Assembly (NCBI GenBank): GCA_021296485.1
Contig: JAGWAI010000020.1
Coordinates: forward strand, 5,617-46,534
From: Acidobacteriota bacterium
GTDB taxonomy: Bacteria > Acidobacteriota > Vicinamibacteria > Vicinamibacterales > UBA8438
Length of the DNA stretch: 40,918 nucleotides
Direction: 5' to 3'
The notes under the pieces were generated by a model. That model saw only the letters and a program-made list of their open reading frames with translations. It made no database searches and was not told the origin of the DNA. The position numbers and the translations under genes were made by a program. Every line of letters starts with the position of its first letter. Within the stretch, counting starts at the first letter, position 1. Shown here in pieces: positions 31,086-39,934 of the stretch.

Positions 31086-31111
31086 ATTCGCTTTTCGAAA
31101 ATAAAGCGAAT
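31086..31111. repeat. Inverted repeat in the mraZ-ychF divergent promoter region
   Basis: Arms attcgctt (31086-31093) and aagcgaat (31104-31111) surround a 10-base centre containing ttcgaa. This AT-rich dyad is out of character with the GC-rich surroundings. It could be a regulator binding site that acts on both divergent genes; the regulator is unknown. Confidence 0.5.
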
Positions 31112-31130
31112 GTTCTAGACTGGAGCAAAT

Positions 31131-32213
31131 ATGCTCCGAGCCGGCCTCATCGGACTCCCGGCCACCGGCAAAACCACCCTTTTCAGTCTCCTGACCCGCG
31201 CCGGCGCCGACGGTGCGACCGGACGATTCGGGCACAACGAAGCGCACATCGGCACGGCGGCGGTCCGCGATGACAGGCTTGACAGGCTGACGGCGTTGTA
31301 CGAGCCGCAGCGGCGCGTGCCCGCCACGGTCGCATTCGCGGATGTTGCCGGCGCCGCGACGCCGCGCAGTCTTGTCGACGTGGGGGCCTACCGCGAGGCG
31401 CACGCGTTGCTGCATGTCGTGCGCGCATTTCACGCCGACGACGTACCGCATGCGGCCGGCGGTGTCGATGCCGCCCGCGATGCGCAAGCGGTGGAGGACG
31501 AGTTGATTCTCGCGGACCTGGAAGTAACGGAGCGGCGCCTCGAACGAATCGAGCGCGACAAGCGAAAGGGCGCAGGCGGCAATCTCGACCGCGAGGCCGG
31601 CGTGCTTGCCCGCTGTCGAGAGGCGCTGGAAGACGGCTCGCCCATCCGCTCTCTCGAGCTCGAACGGGACGACGCACGCACGCTGCGCGGGTTTCAGTTC
31701 CTTTCGGCCAAGCCGCTGCTGCTGGTGATCAACCTGGACGAGGACGACATCGGAGAGGCGGACCGCGCGGTGGAGCTGACCGGTCTGAGCGGCATGCTGT
31801 CGCAGGCGCACGTCCGGGCCGTGCCGGTATGCGCGAAGATCGAGCTCGAGATAGCCCAGCTCGACGCGGAGGACGCGCGCATGTTTCTCGCCGACCTCGG
31901 ATTGCGGGAACCCGGTCTGCACCGCATCGTGCGCGCCGCGTACGAGTTGCTCGGCTACATCTCGTTCTTCACGGTCGGGAAGGACGAGTGCCGCGCGTGG
32001 TCGATAGCCAACGGCAGCCTGGCGCCGGAGGCGGCCGGTGCGATTCACACGGACATGCAGCGGGGATTCATCCGCGCCGAGGTGGTGAGCTACGAGAACC
32101 TGACGGGCCGCGGCTCGCTCACCGCCTGCCGCAACCACGGCGAGGTCCGCCTGGAAGGCAAGGAATACGTCGTGCAGGACGGAGACGTCATCAATTTCCG
32201 CTTCGCGACGTGA
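31131..32213 (+). CDS. Divergent YchF/OLA1-family nucleotide-binding protein
   Basis: YchF proteins are ribosome-associated P-loop ATPases of the Obg family. This 360-residue protein keeps the C-terminal YchF/TGS domain very well: FFTVGKDECRAW, AAGAIHTDMQRGFIRAEV and EGKEYVVQDGDVINFRF. The nucleotide-binding half has drifted. The usual NVGKS loop reads GLPATGKTT; the switch II region after DVAG lacks the glycine-rich LVKGAS...GEGLGN segment and is about six residues shorter; the NVDE-type base motif is NLDEDD. The Lys and Thr of the P-loop remain, so ATP binding is still possible. The ATG follows a TGGAG site. It is transcribed divergently from mraZ. Confidence 0.88.
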   Translation: MLRAGLIGLPATGKTTLFSLLTRAGADGATGRFGHNEAHIGTAAVRDDRLDRLTALYEPQRRVPATVAFADVAGAATPRSLVDVGAYREAHALLHVVRAFHADDVPHAAGGVDAARDAQAVEDELILADLEVTERRLERIERDKRKGAGGNLDREAGVLARCREALEDGSPIRSLELERDDARTLRGFQFLSAKPLLLVINLDEDDIGEADRAVELTGLSGMLSQAHVRAVPVCAKIELEIAQLDAEDARMFLADLGLREPGLHRIVRAAYELLGYISFFTVGKDECRAWSIANGSLAPEAAGAIHTDMQRGFIRAEVVSYENLTGRGSLTACRNHGEVRLEGKEYVVQDGDVINFRFAT

Positions 32214-32229
32214 GCGGCATTACCTGGAT

Positions 32230-32314
32230 GGGGCTGCGCCCCAAACCCCCGGCGGCCGCTAGCGGGGACCCCTGCGCCCCGCGCCGCGACCGCCGAGGCG
32301 CACGGTGTGCGCCT
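32230..32314 (+). other. Intergenic hairpins downstream of the YchF-like gene
   Basis: The 187-base gap holds a ggggc-tgc-gcccc hairpin (32230-32242) and a perfect 8-bp stem aggcgcac/gtgcgcct with a 3-base loop (32296-32314). Neither has a T-run, so they are not classic intrinsic terminators. No coding signal is seen. Confidence 0.5.
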
Positions 32315-32380
32315 TGGGGGACGACTGCTTTGGTGCGGGTCATCCCCCGGCGGTACGTGGCTCGCGCTTGTTCGAGCGCA

Positions 32381-32386
32381 TATACT
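32381..32386 (+). promoter_or_regulatory. Putative -10 element for the STN-domain gene
   Basis: TATACT (5 of 6 consensus bases) lies 14 bases before the ATG at 32401. No good -35 is visible. It implies a leader of about 8 bases with no Shine-Dalgarno. Confidence 0.4.
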
Positions 32387-32400
32387 CGCCGACATTGACC

Positions 32401-33117
32401 ATGAGAACCCTCACCGCGGTACGCACGGTGTTGATCGTTGCGGTAACGCTGGCGGCGTCCCCCGCGGCGGCACAGGCGCCGGAGGTGTCGTTTGGCGCGG
32501 GACGCGTGACGATTGCCGCGCGCGAGGCGCCGCTCGCGGCCGTTCTCGACTCATGGGAGCATCATGGCGGCTCGCGCTTCGTCGGCGCCGGGCGGCTCGC
32601 CGATCAGTCTGTCTCCGTCCAGTTGGTCGATGTTCCGGAGCGCGACGCGTTGCGCGTGCTGCTGCGATCGGCCGGCGGCTACGTGGCGATTCCCAGGTCA
32701 ATCGGCCAATCGGGGGACTCGGCATTCGAGCGCATCTTCATCATGGCGGGCGACCGGCAAGTGCGGGCCGCGCGAGGGGCGGCGTCGGCGACACCCGAAT
32801 CAGGACCGGCAGGCGCAATAGCGGACGGACGAGGGACGCTGGACCGATTGCCGGCCGCGGTGACGCAGGAAACGGACCCCGACGCGCTGGACGATTTCGA
32901 TGAGCTGGACGAGATGAATGAGCTGGACCTGGTCGAATCGCTCAGGCGGCGCTTTCAATCCGCCGCGCCGGCGGCCCGCGAAGCAGAACCTGCCGGCTTC
33001 CGGTCACAGCCGGACGGCGGCGATCTGCGCAGCACGCCGCGGCCGGGCATGGTCATCGAAGCCGAAGAGCCGCAGAATCGCCCGAATCCGGTTCGCCGGC
33101 GCAACCGCCAGCGCTAG
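32401..33117 (+). CDS. Secreted protein with secretin/TonB short N-terminal (STN)-like domain
   Basis: A 238-residue exported protein. The first 25 residues form a Sec signal peptide with an AAAQA cleavage region. Residues about 30-100 resemble an STN fold, with the pattern VTIAAREAPLAAVLDSWEHH, VSVQLVDVPERDALRVLL and AGGYVAIP, the beta-alpha-beta layout found at the N-terminus of secretins and TonB-dependent receptors. No secretin pore or receptor barrel follows. Instead there is a low-complexity tail with an acidic run (DDFDELDEMNELD) and a basic Arg/Asn/Pro end. It may interact with a secretion or uptake complex in the periplasm. The last 65 bases overlap the convergent ogt gene. Confidence 0.75.
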   Translation: MRTLTAVRTVLIVAVTLAASPAAAQAPEVSFGAGRVTIAAREAPLAAVLDSWEHHGGSRFVGAGRLADQSVSVQLVDVPERDALRVLLRSAGGYVAIPRSIGQSGDSAFERIFIMAGDRQVRAARGAASATPESGPAGAIADGRGTLDRLPAAVTQETDPDALDDFDELDEMNELDLVESLRRRFQSAAPAAREAEPAGFRSQPDGGDLRSTPRPGMVIEAEEPQNRPNPVRRRNRQR

Positions 33118-33655
33118 CACCAGGAGCCTGCGGATCCACTCGCATGCCGGCTGACTCGCCCGTCAGGGCGTGCCCTTCCAGCCGCAGCAGGGCGCGCTTG
33201 AAGTCAACGCCGCCCGTGAAGCCGCCCAGTTGCCGCGCGTGCGTCACCACGCGATGGCACGGCACGATGATCGGGACGGGATTGCGGCCGAGCGCGCCGC
33301 CGACCGCGCGGCTGGCCGCCGGGGCGCCGATGCCCCGGGCGATGTCGCCGTAGCTGGTCACGCAGCCGAACGCGATCCGCCGCGCGGCGCGCAATACCCG
33401 CAGCGTGAACGGCGTGACCCGCGTCAGATCGAGCGGTACGGAAAACTGCGTCAGGCGACCGGCGAAATATGCGTCCAACTCGCCCGCAACAGCCGCCACC
33501 GCGCCGCTGTCGCCGCGCGCGTCCGACGCCCAGCGAGCCAGGCGCGCGCGATAGCGCTGCTCGCTCGATGCGCCGAGCGTGACGTCGCATACGCCGCGCT
33601 CGGACACGCCTAGCCAGACCGGGCCGAGCGGCGTGTCCGTGACGCCGTAGCGCAC
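33053..33655 (-). CDS. ogt: Methylated-DNA--protein-cysteine methyltransferase
   Basis: Suicide repair protein that takes methyl groups from O6-methylguanine onto its own cysteine. The 200-residue product has the N-terminal ribonuclease-like domain (LGPVWLGVSERGV, ELDAYFAGRLTQFSVPLDL) and the active-site domain with TSYGDIARGIG, AVGGALGRNPVPIIVPCHRVV (acceptor Cys in PCHR) and GGFTGGVDFKRALLRLEG. I choose GTG at 33655 because a GGAGG lies 9 bases upstream; longer starts exist but add unconserved sequence. Its C-terminal tail, about 30 residues past the conserved end, overlaps the STN gene on the opposite strand by 65 bases. Confidence 0.92.
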   Translation of the reverse strand: MRYGVTDTPLGPVWLGVSERGVCDVTLGASSEQRYRARLARWASDARGDSGAVAAVAGELDAYFAGRLTQFSVPLDLTRVTPFTLRVLRAARRIAFGCVTSYGDIARGIGAPAASRAVGGALGRNPVPIIVPCHRVVTHARQLGGFTGGVDFKRALLRLEGHALTGESAGMRVDPQAPGASAGGCAGEPDSGDSAALRLR

Positions 33656-33788
33656 CGTGCCCGGCCTCCGTCCGGCGGGATCCTGCCGCTCCAAATCGCC
33701 TCCTCCGGGGCGCCGGTCCAGGAGCCTGTGGTGGGGGCCCCACCGCATTCGGCCGGCGCGCCGCTGCCGTATGCTACTCTGAGCGATT

Positions 33789-35450
33789 GTGCCAGCCCCG
33801 ACCGAACCCGCCGCGGGGGCGTCGCCGGGGCCGCCTGCGGACGCCGCATCCTCCACTGCGCGTCTCGCCCGGTCCGCCGGCGTCATCGGTGCAGCCACAC
33901 TGACCAGCCGTGTGCTCGGACTGGTGCGCGACCAGGTGCTGGCCTGGCTGTTCGGCGCCGGTAACGCGATGGATGCCTTCTACGTCGCGTTCCGCATTCC
34001 GAACCTGATGCGCGACCTGTTCGCCGAGGGCGCGATGAGCGCCGCCTTCGTGCCGACCTTCACGCGGCGCCTCAGGCAGGCGGGCAAGGCCGCCGCCTGG
34101 CGGCTCGGCAACCAGCTGATCAATGCGCTGCTTGTCGTGACGGGCCTGTTGGTCCTGCTCGGCATCATCTTTGCGCGTCCGCTGACGGAGCTGATCGCGG
34201 GCGACTACGCCGCGGTGCCCGGCAAGCTCGAGCTGACGGCGACGCTCACCAGAATCCTGCTGCCGTTCCTGAGTCTGGTGGCGGTTGCCGCCGCGCTGAT
34301 GGGGATGCTGAACTCGCTCAACCGGTTCTTCATCCCTGCCCTCTCGCCAGCGATGTTCAATGTCGGCGTCATCCTGAGCGCGTTCGTCCTGGTGCCGTTC
34401 GCACCGGCGCTCGGTCTGCATCCAATCATCGCCATCGCGGTCGGCATGCTGCTCGGGGGGATCGGGCAAATCGCGCTGCAGATCCCGGTGCTCCGCCGCG
34501 AGGGCTACCGTTATCGCCCGGCGCTCAATCCCTCGGACCCGGGCCTGCGCCAAATCCTCCGGCTGATGGGTCCCGGTACGCTGGCCGGCGCGGCGGTCCA
34601 GATCAACCTGCTCGTCAATACGATCCTGGCGGCCGGTGAGGGCACGGGCGCGGTGTCCTGGCTCAACTACGCCTTCCGGTTGATGTACGTCCCGATCGGC
34701 CTGTTCGGGGTATCGATTGCGACCGCCACGCTGCCGGCGGTTTCGCGGCACGCGGCGCAGGACGATCCGGACGGCATGCGGCGGACGATTGCGGATGCGC
34801 TCCGCATGATGCTGTTGCTGATCGTCCCGGCGCTCGTCGGGTTGATGGTGCTGGCGGAGCCGATCGTGCAGGTCATTTTCGAACGCGGCAGCTTTGCGTC
34901 GGCCGACACGGCGGCCACGGCTGCGGCGCTCGTGTTCTATGCGCCCGGGCTGCTCGGCTACTCCGCCGTCCGCATCGCCGTGCCGTGCTTCTACGCGCTG
35001 AAGGACAGCGTCACGCCGACGCTGATCAGCGTCGTGTCGGTCGCACTGAATCTCGCCCTTAATCTCGCGCTCGTCCAGTGGATGGGGTACCGCGGGCTGG
35101 CGCTGGGCACGTCAATCGCGGCGTTGGCGAACGCCGCCCTGTTGTGCGTCCTGCTCGGCCGCCGGATCGGCGGTATCGGCGGCGGGACGCTGCTGGCCGC
35201 ATTCTGGAAGATCACGGTTGCCGCAGGACTCATGGGCGTTGCGGTCGTCGCCGTCCACGGCGGCTTGGAAACGGTCTGGCCGCACGGCGGGCAGCTGGTC
35301 GCGCTCGCCCGGCTGACGGCCAGCATCGCCGCCGGCGTGGCGGTCCTGGCGGGCGCCGCACGCGTGCTGGGGATTCGGGATTGGGACCAGGCATTGCAGC
35401 GAATGGGCGCGCAACTCCAACGCCTGCGGGGACGCGCGGCGGGCAACTGA
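33789..35450 (+). CDS. murJ: Lipid II flippase MurJ
   Basis: Integral membrane flippase of the MOP superfamily that moves lipid II to the outer face for FtsW/FtsI. The 553 residues hold about 14 transmembrane segments. Family features are clear: GVIGAATLTSRVLGLVRDQVLAWLFGAG, DAFYVAFRIPNLMRDLFAEGAMSAAFVPTF (split motif), and the central NYAFRLMYVPIGLFGVSIATATLP. The start is GTG at 33789; a poorly conserved Ala/Pro-rich leader of about 25 residues precedes the first helix. It stands outside the dcw cluster but supplies the missing flipping step. Confidence 0.95.
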   Translation: MPAPTEPAAGASPGPPADAASSTARLARSAGVIGAATLTSRVLGLVRDQVLAWLFGAGNAMDAFYVAFRIPNLMRDLFAEGAMSAAFVPTFTRRLRQAGKAAAWRLGNQLINALLVVTGLLVLLGIIFARPLTELIAGDYAAVPGKLELTATLTRILLPFLSLVAVAAALMGMLNSLNRFFIPALSPAMFNVGVILSAFVLVPFAPALGLHPIIAIAVGMLLGGIGQIALQIPVLRREGYRYRPALNPSDPGLRQILRLMGPGTLAGAAVQINLLVNTILAAGEGTGAVSWLNYAFRLMYVPIGLFGVSIATATLPAVSRHAAQDDPDGMRRTIADALRMMLLLIVPALVGLMVLAEPIVQVIFERGSFASADTAATAAALVFYAPGLLGYSAVRIAVPCFYALKDSVTPTLISVVSVALNLALNLALVQWMGYRGLALGTSIAALANAALLCVLLGRRIGGIGGGTLLAAFWKITVAAGLMGVAVVAVHGGLETVWPHGGQLVALARLTASIAAGVAVLAGAARVLGIRDWDQALQRMGAQLQRLRGRAAGN

Positions 35451-35487
35451 CGGCGCGCGCCGGCGCCGAATGGCGTTCCGAGGCATG

Positions 35488-35496
35488 TGGTACCAT
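35488..35496 (+). promoter_or_regulatory. Putative extended -10 promoter of the rhomboid gene
   Basis: TGGTACCAT, an extended -10 (TGn plus TACCAT), ends 14 bases before the ATG at 35511. No good -35 is seen. Confidence 0.4.
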
Positions 35497-35510
35497 GCGC
35501 CGTTCCCCCG

Positions 35511-36284
35511 ATGCGCCGCGTCTACTATCAGGGCAATTCCGGTTACGGGTTCGGCCCCGGCCTCATGACGCCGGCGGTCAAGGCCCTGATCTGGACGAAC
35601 GTGGCGGTCTTTGCCGTCACGGCGCTGGCGCCGGCCGGCGTCCGCCTGTGGCTCGGCGAACTGCTCGGCCTGACCCCCGAGCTGACGCTGACCGACCTGC
35701 GGCTGTGGCAACCGGTCACCTACCTGTTCATGCACGGCGGCGTCGGCCACATCCTGATCAACATGCTGATCCTGTGGATGTTCGGCGTGCAGCTGGAACG
35801 GCTTTGGGGCACCCGTTTCTTCGTGCGCTACTACTTCGTCGCCGGGATCGGCGCGGCCGCCGTCACGCTGCTCGTTTCGCTGCTGCCGTTCTCGTTCAGC
35901 GCGGCGACGTACTCGACCATCACCATCGGCGCTTCGGGCGCCATCTACGGCCTGCTGATGGCCTTCGCGCTGTATTACCCGAACACGCCGATCCTGATGT
36001 TCCTGTTGTTTCCGGTGCCGGCCAAGTACTTCGTGATGATCCTCGGCGCAATAGCCTTCATTTCCGCGCCGCGCGGCGGCGGTGTGGCGCACATCACGCA
36101 TCTCGGCGGACTGATCGCGGGCTATCTCTATCTGCGGCGATTGCGCGGGTCCTCATGGGGCGGCGGCGGCCTCCTGGGGGAAATCAAGTACCGCTACGTA
36201 CGCTGGAAGATGAACCGCCTCCGGCGGCGGTTCGAGGTCCACTCCGGCGGTTTCGACCGCGACCCGCACGACCGGATTCACTAG
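35511..36284 (+). CDS. Rhomboid-family intramembrane serine protease
   Basis: A 257-residue membrane protein with about six transmembrane segments. It has the rhomboid catalytic pair: Ser in GASGAIYGLL and His in HITHLGGLIAGYLYL; it also has the L1-loop region WQPVTYLFMHGGVGHILINM with the conserved HxxxN pattern. It would cleave substrates within the membrane; the substrate is unknown. The tail (about 215-257) is basic and polar. The ATG at 35511 is preferred over an in-frame codon 24 bases upstream, which overlaps the promoter-like TACCAT. Its TAG stop shares the palindrome ctag with the convergent cupin stop. Confidence 0.92.
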   Translation: MRRVYYQGNSGYGFGPGLMTPAVKALIWTNVAVFAVTALAPAGVRLWLGELLGLTPELTLTDLRLWQPVTYLFMHGGVGHILINMLILWMFGVQLERLWGTRFFVRYYFVAGIGAAAVTLLVSLLPFSFSAATYSTITIGASGAIYGLLMAFALYYPNTPILMFLLFPVPAKYFVMILGAIAFISAPRGGGVAHITHLGGLIAGYLYLRRLRGSSWGGGGLLGEIKYRYVRWKMNRLRRRFEVHSGGFDRDPHDRIH

Positions 36285-36616
36285 CGCTCGGATGTCGGCG
36301 CGCGCGCCAGGACGACGAGCTCGAACGTATCCTCCACCGCCTGCGCCTGGTGCGCCACACCCCCCGGCACGAGCAGCACCTCGCCTTCGCGAACCGTGAC
36401 GTCCCGCGCGGCCACGCGGCAACGTAGCGTCCCCTTGAGCACGTAGACCATCTGCTCCGCTTCGTGGACGTGCAGTGGAACGTGCGTGCCGCGCTTGAGA
36501 TACGCCTGGATCAGCGTCTGCCTTTCGCCCGCGATCACCTTGCGGGAGACCATGGCGGTCACCTTTTCGAGCGGTAGATCGCTCCAGCAGTGCAAGGTGC
36601 TGATCGGCGCCGTCAC
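36281..36616 (-). CDS. Small cupin-domain protein
   Basis: A 111-residue single-domain cupin. The first cupin box is visible in GTHVPLHVHEAEQMVYVLKG (metal-binding His, His and Glu) and the second in GEVLLVPGGVAHQAQA with the third His. Such proteins bind a divalent metal; some act as dioxygenases, isomerases or ligand sensors, and the substrate cannot be told from sequence. Start is GTG at 36616 with AGGAAAA upstream. It is divergent from the E1 dehydrogenase gene and converges with the rhomboid gene, sharing the 4-base palindromic stop ctag. Confidence 0.88.
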   Translation of the reverse strand: MTAPISTLHCWSDLPLEKVTAMVSRKVIAGERQTLIQAYLKRGTHVPLHVHEAEQMVYVLKGTLRCRVAARDVTVREGEVLLVPGGVAHQAQAVEDTFELVVLARAPTSER

Positions 36617-36686
36617 TTTTCCTGCCTTCTCCTTTTTTCTCTATGACTTACGCGAGGTCGCCAAAGTCGGGGCCGGGCGACCCGCA

Positions 36687-36695
36687 TGGTATAAT
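36687..36695 (+). promoter_or_regulatory. Promoter of the E1 dehydrogenase gene (consensus extended -10)
   Basis: TGGTATAAT carries a perfect TATAAT with an extended TGn. The -35 is weak, as is common with extended -10 promoters. The leader to the ATG at 36766 would be about 64 bases. Confidence 0.65.
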
Positions 36696-36765
36696 CATTG
36701 ATCGTGCGCATGCACCTTGAAACCGGTCGGACATCGTTGCGCGACGCCTGCACGGATTCTGCACC

Positions 36766-38892
36766 ATGAAGGCTCCGCCGGTCACCAACGCATCGTCGGC
36801 GACGGAAAGCTGGGGCGGATTGTCGCGCGCCGAGTGGCACCGGGTCTATCGCACCATGCTGCTCTCCCGGCGCCTCGATGACAAGGAGATCCAGCTCAAG
36901 AACCAGAGCCGCACCTACTTTCAGATCAGCGCCGCCGGACACGAGGCGATTCAGACCGCCGCCGCCATGACCCTGCGGGCCGGGCACGACTGGTTCTTTC
37001 CGTACTACCGCGACCAGACGCTGTGTCTGGCGCTCGGCATCACGCCGCTGGAAATGCTGCTGGCGAGCGTCGCCGCCGATGCCGATCCATCGTCCGGGGG
37101 ACGCCAGATGCCGGCGCACTGGAGCTCGCCGCAGCTGCACATCGTTTCGCCCTCGAGCTGCTGCGCGACGCAGTGCCTGCACGCCGTGGGCGCCGCGGAA
37201 GCAAGCGAGATTGGGCGGCGCCTGCCGGAGCTCGCCAAGGTCATCGGCGGGCGGGGCGACGAGGTCGCCTACGTTGCGCTCGGCGACGGCTCCACGAGCG
37301 AGGGCGAGTTCTGGGAATCGCTCAACACGGCCTGCACCCAACGCCTGCCGGTCATCTACGTGATCGAGGACAACGGCTATGCGATCTCCGTGCCGGTCGA
37401 GGTGCAGACGCCCGGAGGGGACATTGCGCATCTGGTCGAGTCGTTTCCGGGCCTGCGCGTCATCCGCGTCGACGGCACCGACGTGGCCGCCAGCTTTGCC
37501 GCCATGCGGGAAGCCGCGGACTATGCTCGCGGGCGCAGCGGGCCGGTGCTGGTGCGGGCCGCCGTCACGCGCCTGTACTCGCATTCGATGTCCGACGATG
37601 ACCGTGCGTACAGGAGTGCGGCCGAGCGCAAGGACGAGGAGGCGCGTGACCCCTTGACGTGCTGCGCCGCGGTCATCGAGGAGCACTCGCTGGCCACCCC
37701 CGAGGAGCTGGCGAAGATCGGGGCGGATGTCGACCACGAGATCGAGGCGGCCGTCGATCGCGCGCTCGCGGCGCCGCAGCCGGACCCCGGCACCGCCACC
37801 CGCTACGTATATTCGCCGTCCGTCGATCCCGCGTCCGCGCGGTTCGAGGCGGCCGCTACGGGCAGCGACCCGCCGGTGACGATGATCGCGGCGATCAACC
37901 GCACCCTGAAAGAGGAGATGGCGCGCGACGCGCGAATAGTGGTCTTCGGGGAGGACGTCGCGGACGCGAGCCGGGCCGCGGCGCTTTCGGAGGTACAGGG
38001 CAAGGGCGGCGTGTTCAAGGCCACGCTCGGTCTCCAGCGGGCGCACGGGGATGCCCGGGTCTTCAACTCGCCCCTGGCCGAGGCAAACATTGTCGGCCGC
38101 GCTGTCGGCATGGCCATCCGCGGCTTGAAGCCGGTGGTCGAGATTCAGTTCTTCGACTACATCTGGCCGGCCATGATGCAGATCCGGGACGAGCTGACGA
38201 TGCTGCGTTACCGGTCCAACAACGCGTACTCCTGCCCGGTGGTGATTCGCGCCCCGATCGGCGGCTACCTGCGCGGCGGTTCCCTGTACCACTCCCAGTC
38301 GGGCGAAAGCATCTTCGCCCACTGTCCCGGACTGCGTATTGCGTTCCCGTCGAACGCCGAGGACGCCGCCGGACTGCTACGTACCGCAATCCGCTGCGAC
38401 GACCCGGTGTTGTTCCTTGAGCACAAGCACCTGTACCGCCAGACGTACAACAAGGCCGCTTATCCCGGGCCCGACTACACCCTGCCGTTCGCCAGGTCCG
38501 CCGTCCGCCGCGAAGGCGCGGACGTCACTGTCGTCACGTGGGGCGCGCTCGTGCAACGTACGCTGCTCGCCGCGGAACAGGCCCGTCAGGCCGGGATCGA
38601 GGTCCGTGTGGTAGACCTGCGCACAATCGCGCCGTTCGACTGGGAGGGCATCGCGGAATCGGTCAAGCTGACCAGCCGCGTGGTCATCGCGCATGAGGAC
38701 CAGCTCACCTGCGGCTTCGGTGCAGAGCTCGCGGCGCGGATTGCCGGCGAGCTGTTCGAGTATCTTGATGCGCCGGTGAAGCGGGTCGGTGCGCTCGACT
38801 GCCCCGTCGCGTACAGCCCGGTCCTCGAGCAGGAAATCCTGCCGCAGTCTGCGGACATACTGCAGGCGATCCGCGAGGTCGCCCGCTACTGA
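36766..38892 (+). CDS. 2-oxoacid dehydrogenase E1, alpha and beta subunits fused
   Basis: Thiamine diphosphate-dependent E1 of a branched-chain 2-oxoacid (or pyruvate) dehydrogenase complex, which decarboxylates the oxoacid and acylates lipoyl-E2. Residues about 20-330 are the alpha part, with the cofactor motif [15 protein letters not shown] from 173 to Asn203 in EDNGYA. After a linker, residues about 372-708 are the beta part ([40 protein letters not shown]). The total of 708 matches the known fused form. The usual SSP-type loop reads SSCCATQC, which is Cys-rich. E2 and E3 are not encoded in the window. A strong promoter lies upstream. Confidence 0.92.
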   Translation: MKAPPVTNASSATESWGGLSRAEWHRVYRTMLLSRRLDDKEIQLKNQSRTYFQISAAGHEAIQTAAAMTLRAGHDWFFPYYRDQTLCLALGITPLEMLLASVAADADPSSGGRQMPAHWSSPQLHIVSPSSCCATQCLHAVGAAEASEIGRRLPELAKVIGGRGDEVAYVALGDGSTSEGEFWESLNTACTQRLPVIYVIEDNGYAISVPVEVQTPGGDIAHLVESFPGLRVIRVDGTDVAASFAAMREAADYARGRSGPVLVRAAVTRLYSHSMSDDDRAYRSAAERKDEEARDPLTCCAAVIEEHSLATPEELAKIGADVDHEIEAAVDRALAAPQPDPGTATRYVYSPSVDPASARFEAAATGSDPPVTMIAAINRTLKEEMARDARIVVFGEDVADASRAAALSEVQGKGGVFKATLGLQRAHGDARVFNSPLAEANIVGRAVGMAIRGLKPVVEIQFFDYIWPAMMQIRDELTMLRYRSNNAYSCPVVIRAPIGGYLRGGSLYHSQSGESIFAHCPGLRIAFPSNAEDAAGLLRTAIRCDDPVLFLEHKHLYRQTYNKAAYPGPDYTLPFARSAVRREGADVTVVTWGALVQRTLLAAEQARQAGIEVRVVDLRTIAPFDWEGIAESVKLTSRVVIAHEDQLTCGFGAELAARIAGELFEYLDAPVKRVGALDCPVAYSPVLEQEILPQSADILQAIREVARY

Positions 38893-38905
38893 AGCTTCCG
38901 CCGTA

Positions 38906-39934
38906 ATGCGCTTGCTGCTGCTCACGCTCGTGCTGACGGCGGGCGCGGCGGCGGCGCAGTCGTCCCGCCCGGTCGAGGAGCTGCGCTCCACCGGTGGACT
39001 GCCGCCCCACGTCGTCGGTCAGTTCCGCGAACCTACCGCGTTCCAGCAGGCGCCTTCCGGCGATCGCTACGTCTTCGACCGCCGTGCACACCGTGTCTTC
39101 CGGATAGGTGCGGACGGCGAAGCCGCCGAGCTCGTGCGCATCGGCCCCGAGGACGGCCGGCTGCTCGGCGCCAGCGCCTTCCACCTCGGGCCTGACGGCC
39201 GCTTCGTCGTGGCCGACGCGCCGGAAGGGCGGGAACGGGTACAGATCTTCGACGGCGACGGCGCCCGTCTGGGCGGATTCCGCCTGCCGGGCCGGGCCGC
39301 GCCGCGGATCACGATGGGCGACCTCGTGCTGAGCGGCATCGCCTCGCTGCAGTTCACCGGGCGCGCAATCGTCATGAGCCAGCCGGAGCTGGGCGGCCTG
39401 ATTACCGCATTCAGCCTCAACGGCCACCCGTATCACACGTTCGGCGTCTTCCGGCGCACCGGGCACGAGGCGGACCGGGAGCTGCATCTCGCGCTCAACA
39501 GCGGCCTGCCGCTGGTCAATCCGGCCGGCGGGTACTACTTCGTGTTCCAGGCCGGCACGCCCCTATTCCGCAAGTACGACGACAGCGGGCAGCTGCTGTT
39601 CGAGCGGCACGTCGAAGGCCCCGAGCTCGATCCGTTGATCGCCGCGCTGCCCACGGTCTGGCCCCGGCGGCGGGACGACGGCGGCCGGGAGCTGCCGATG
39701 GTCCCGCCCACCGTGCGGACGGCGGCCGTCGATCCGGACGGCTATCTGTGGATTGCGCTGTCGGTCCCCTACGTCTATGTCTACGACCCGTGGGGAGAGA
39801 AGGTGCGCACCCTGTCGCTGCGGGGCGCCGGCATCCTGAATCCGACCAGCCTGTCGTTCGCCGGCCGCGATCGGCTGCTCGTCACGCCCGGGTGCTACGA
39901 ATTCACCGTCCGCCAGGACGCAGCTCGGCCGTGA
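38906..39934 (+). CDS. Secreted beta-propeller protein (NHL/6-bladed type)
   Basis: A 342-residue exported protein. Residues 1-18 are a signal peptide ending AAAAQ. The rest is built of repeated beta-rich units of about 40-50 residues with motifs such as GDRYVFDRRAHRVFRIGADG, GRFVVADAPEGRERVQIFDGDG and DGYLWIALSVPYVYVYDPWG, typical of NHL-like propeller blades. No catalytic motif is recognised; binding of a ligand or partner is the likely job. It starts 13 bases after the E1 stop and may be cotranscribed. The last 32 bases overlap the convergent PhzF-like gene. Confidence 0.72.
   Translation: MRLLLLTLVLTAGAAAAQSSRPVEELRSTGGLPPHVVGQFREPTAFQQAPSGDRYVFDRRAHRVFRIGADGEAAELVRIGPEDGRLLGASAFHLGPDGRFVVADAPEGRERVQIFDGDGARLGGFRLPGRAAPRITMGDLVLSGIASLQFTGRAIVMSQPELGGLITAFSLNGHPYHTFGVFRRTGHEADRELHLALNSGLPLVNPAGGYYFVFQAGTPLFRKYDDSGQLLFERHVEGPELDPLIAALPTVWPRRRDDGGRELPMVPPTVRTAAVDPDGYLWIALSVPYVYVYDPWGEKVRTLSLRGAGILNPTSLSFAGRDRLLVTPGCYEFTVRQDAARP

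Noticed and set aside
32230-32314. Intrinsic terminator after the YchF-like gene
   Set aside because: The hairpins are strong but no T-run follows either of them.
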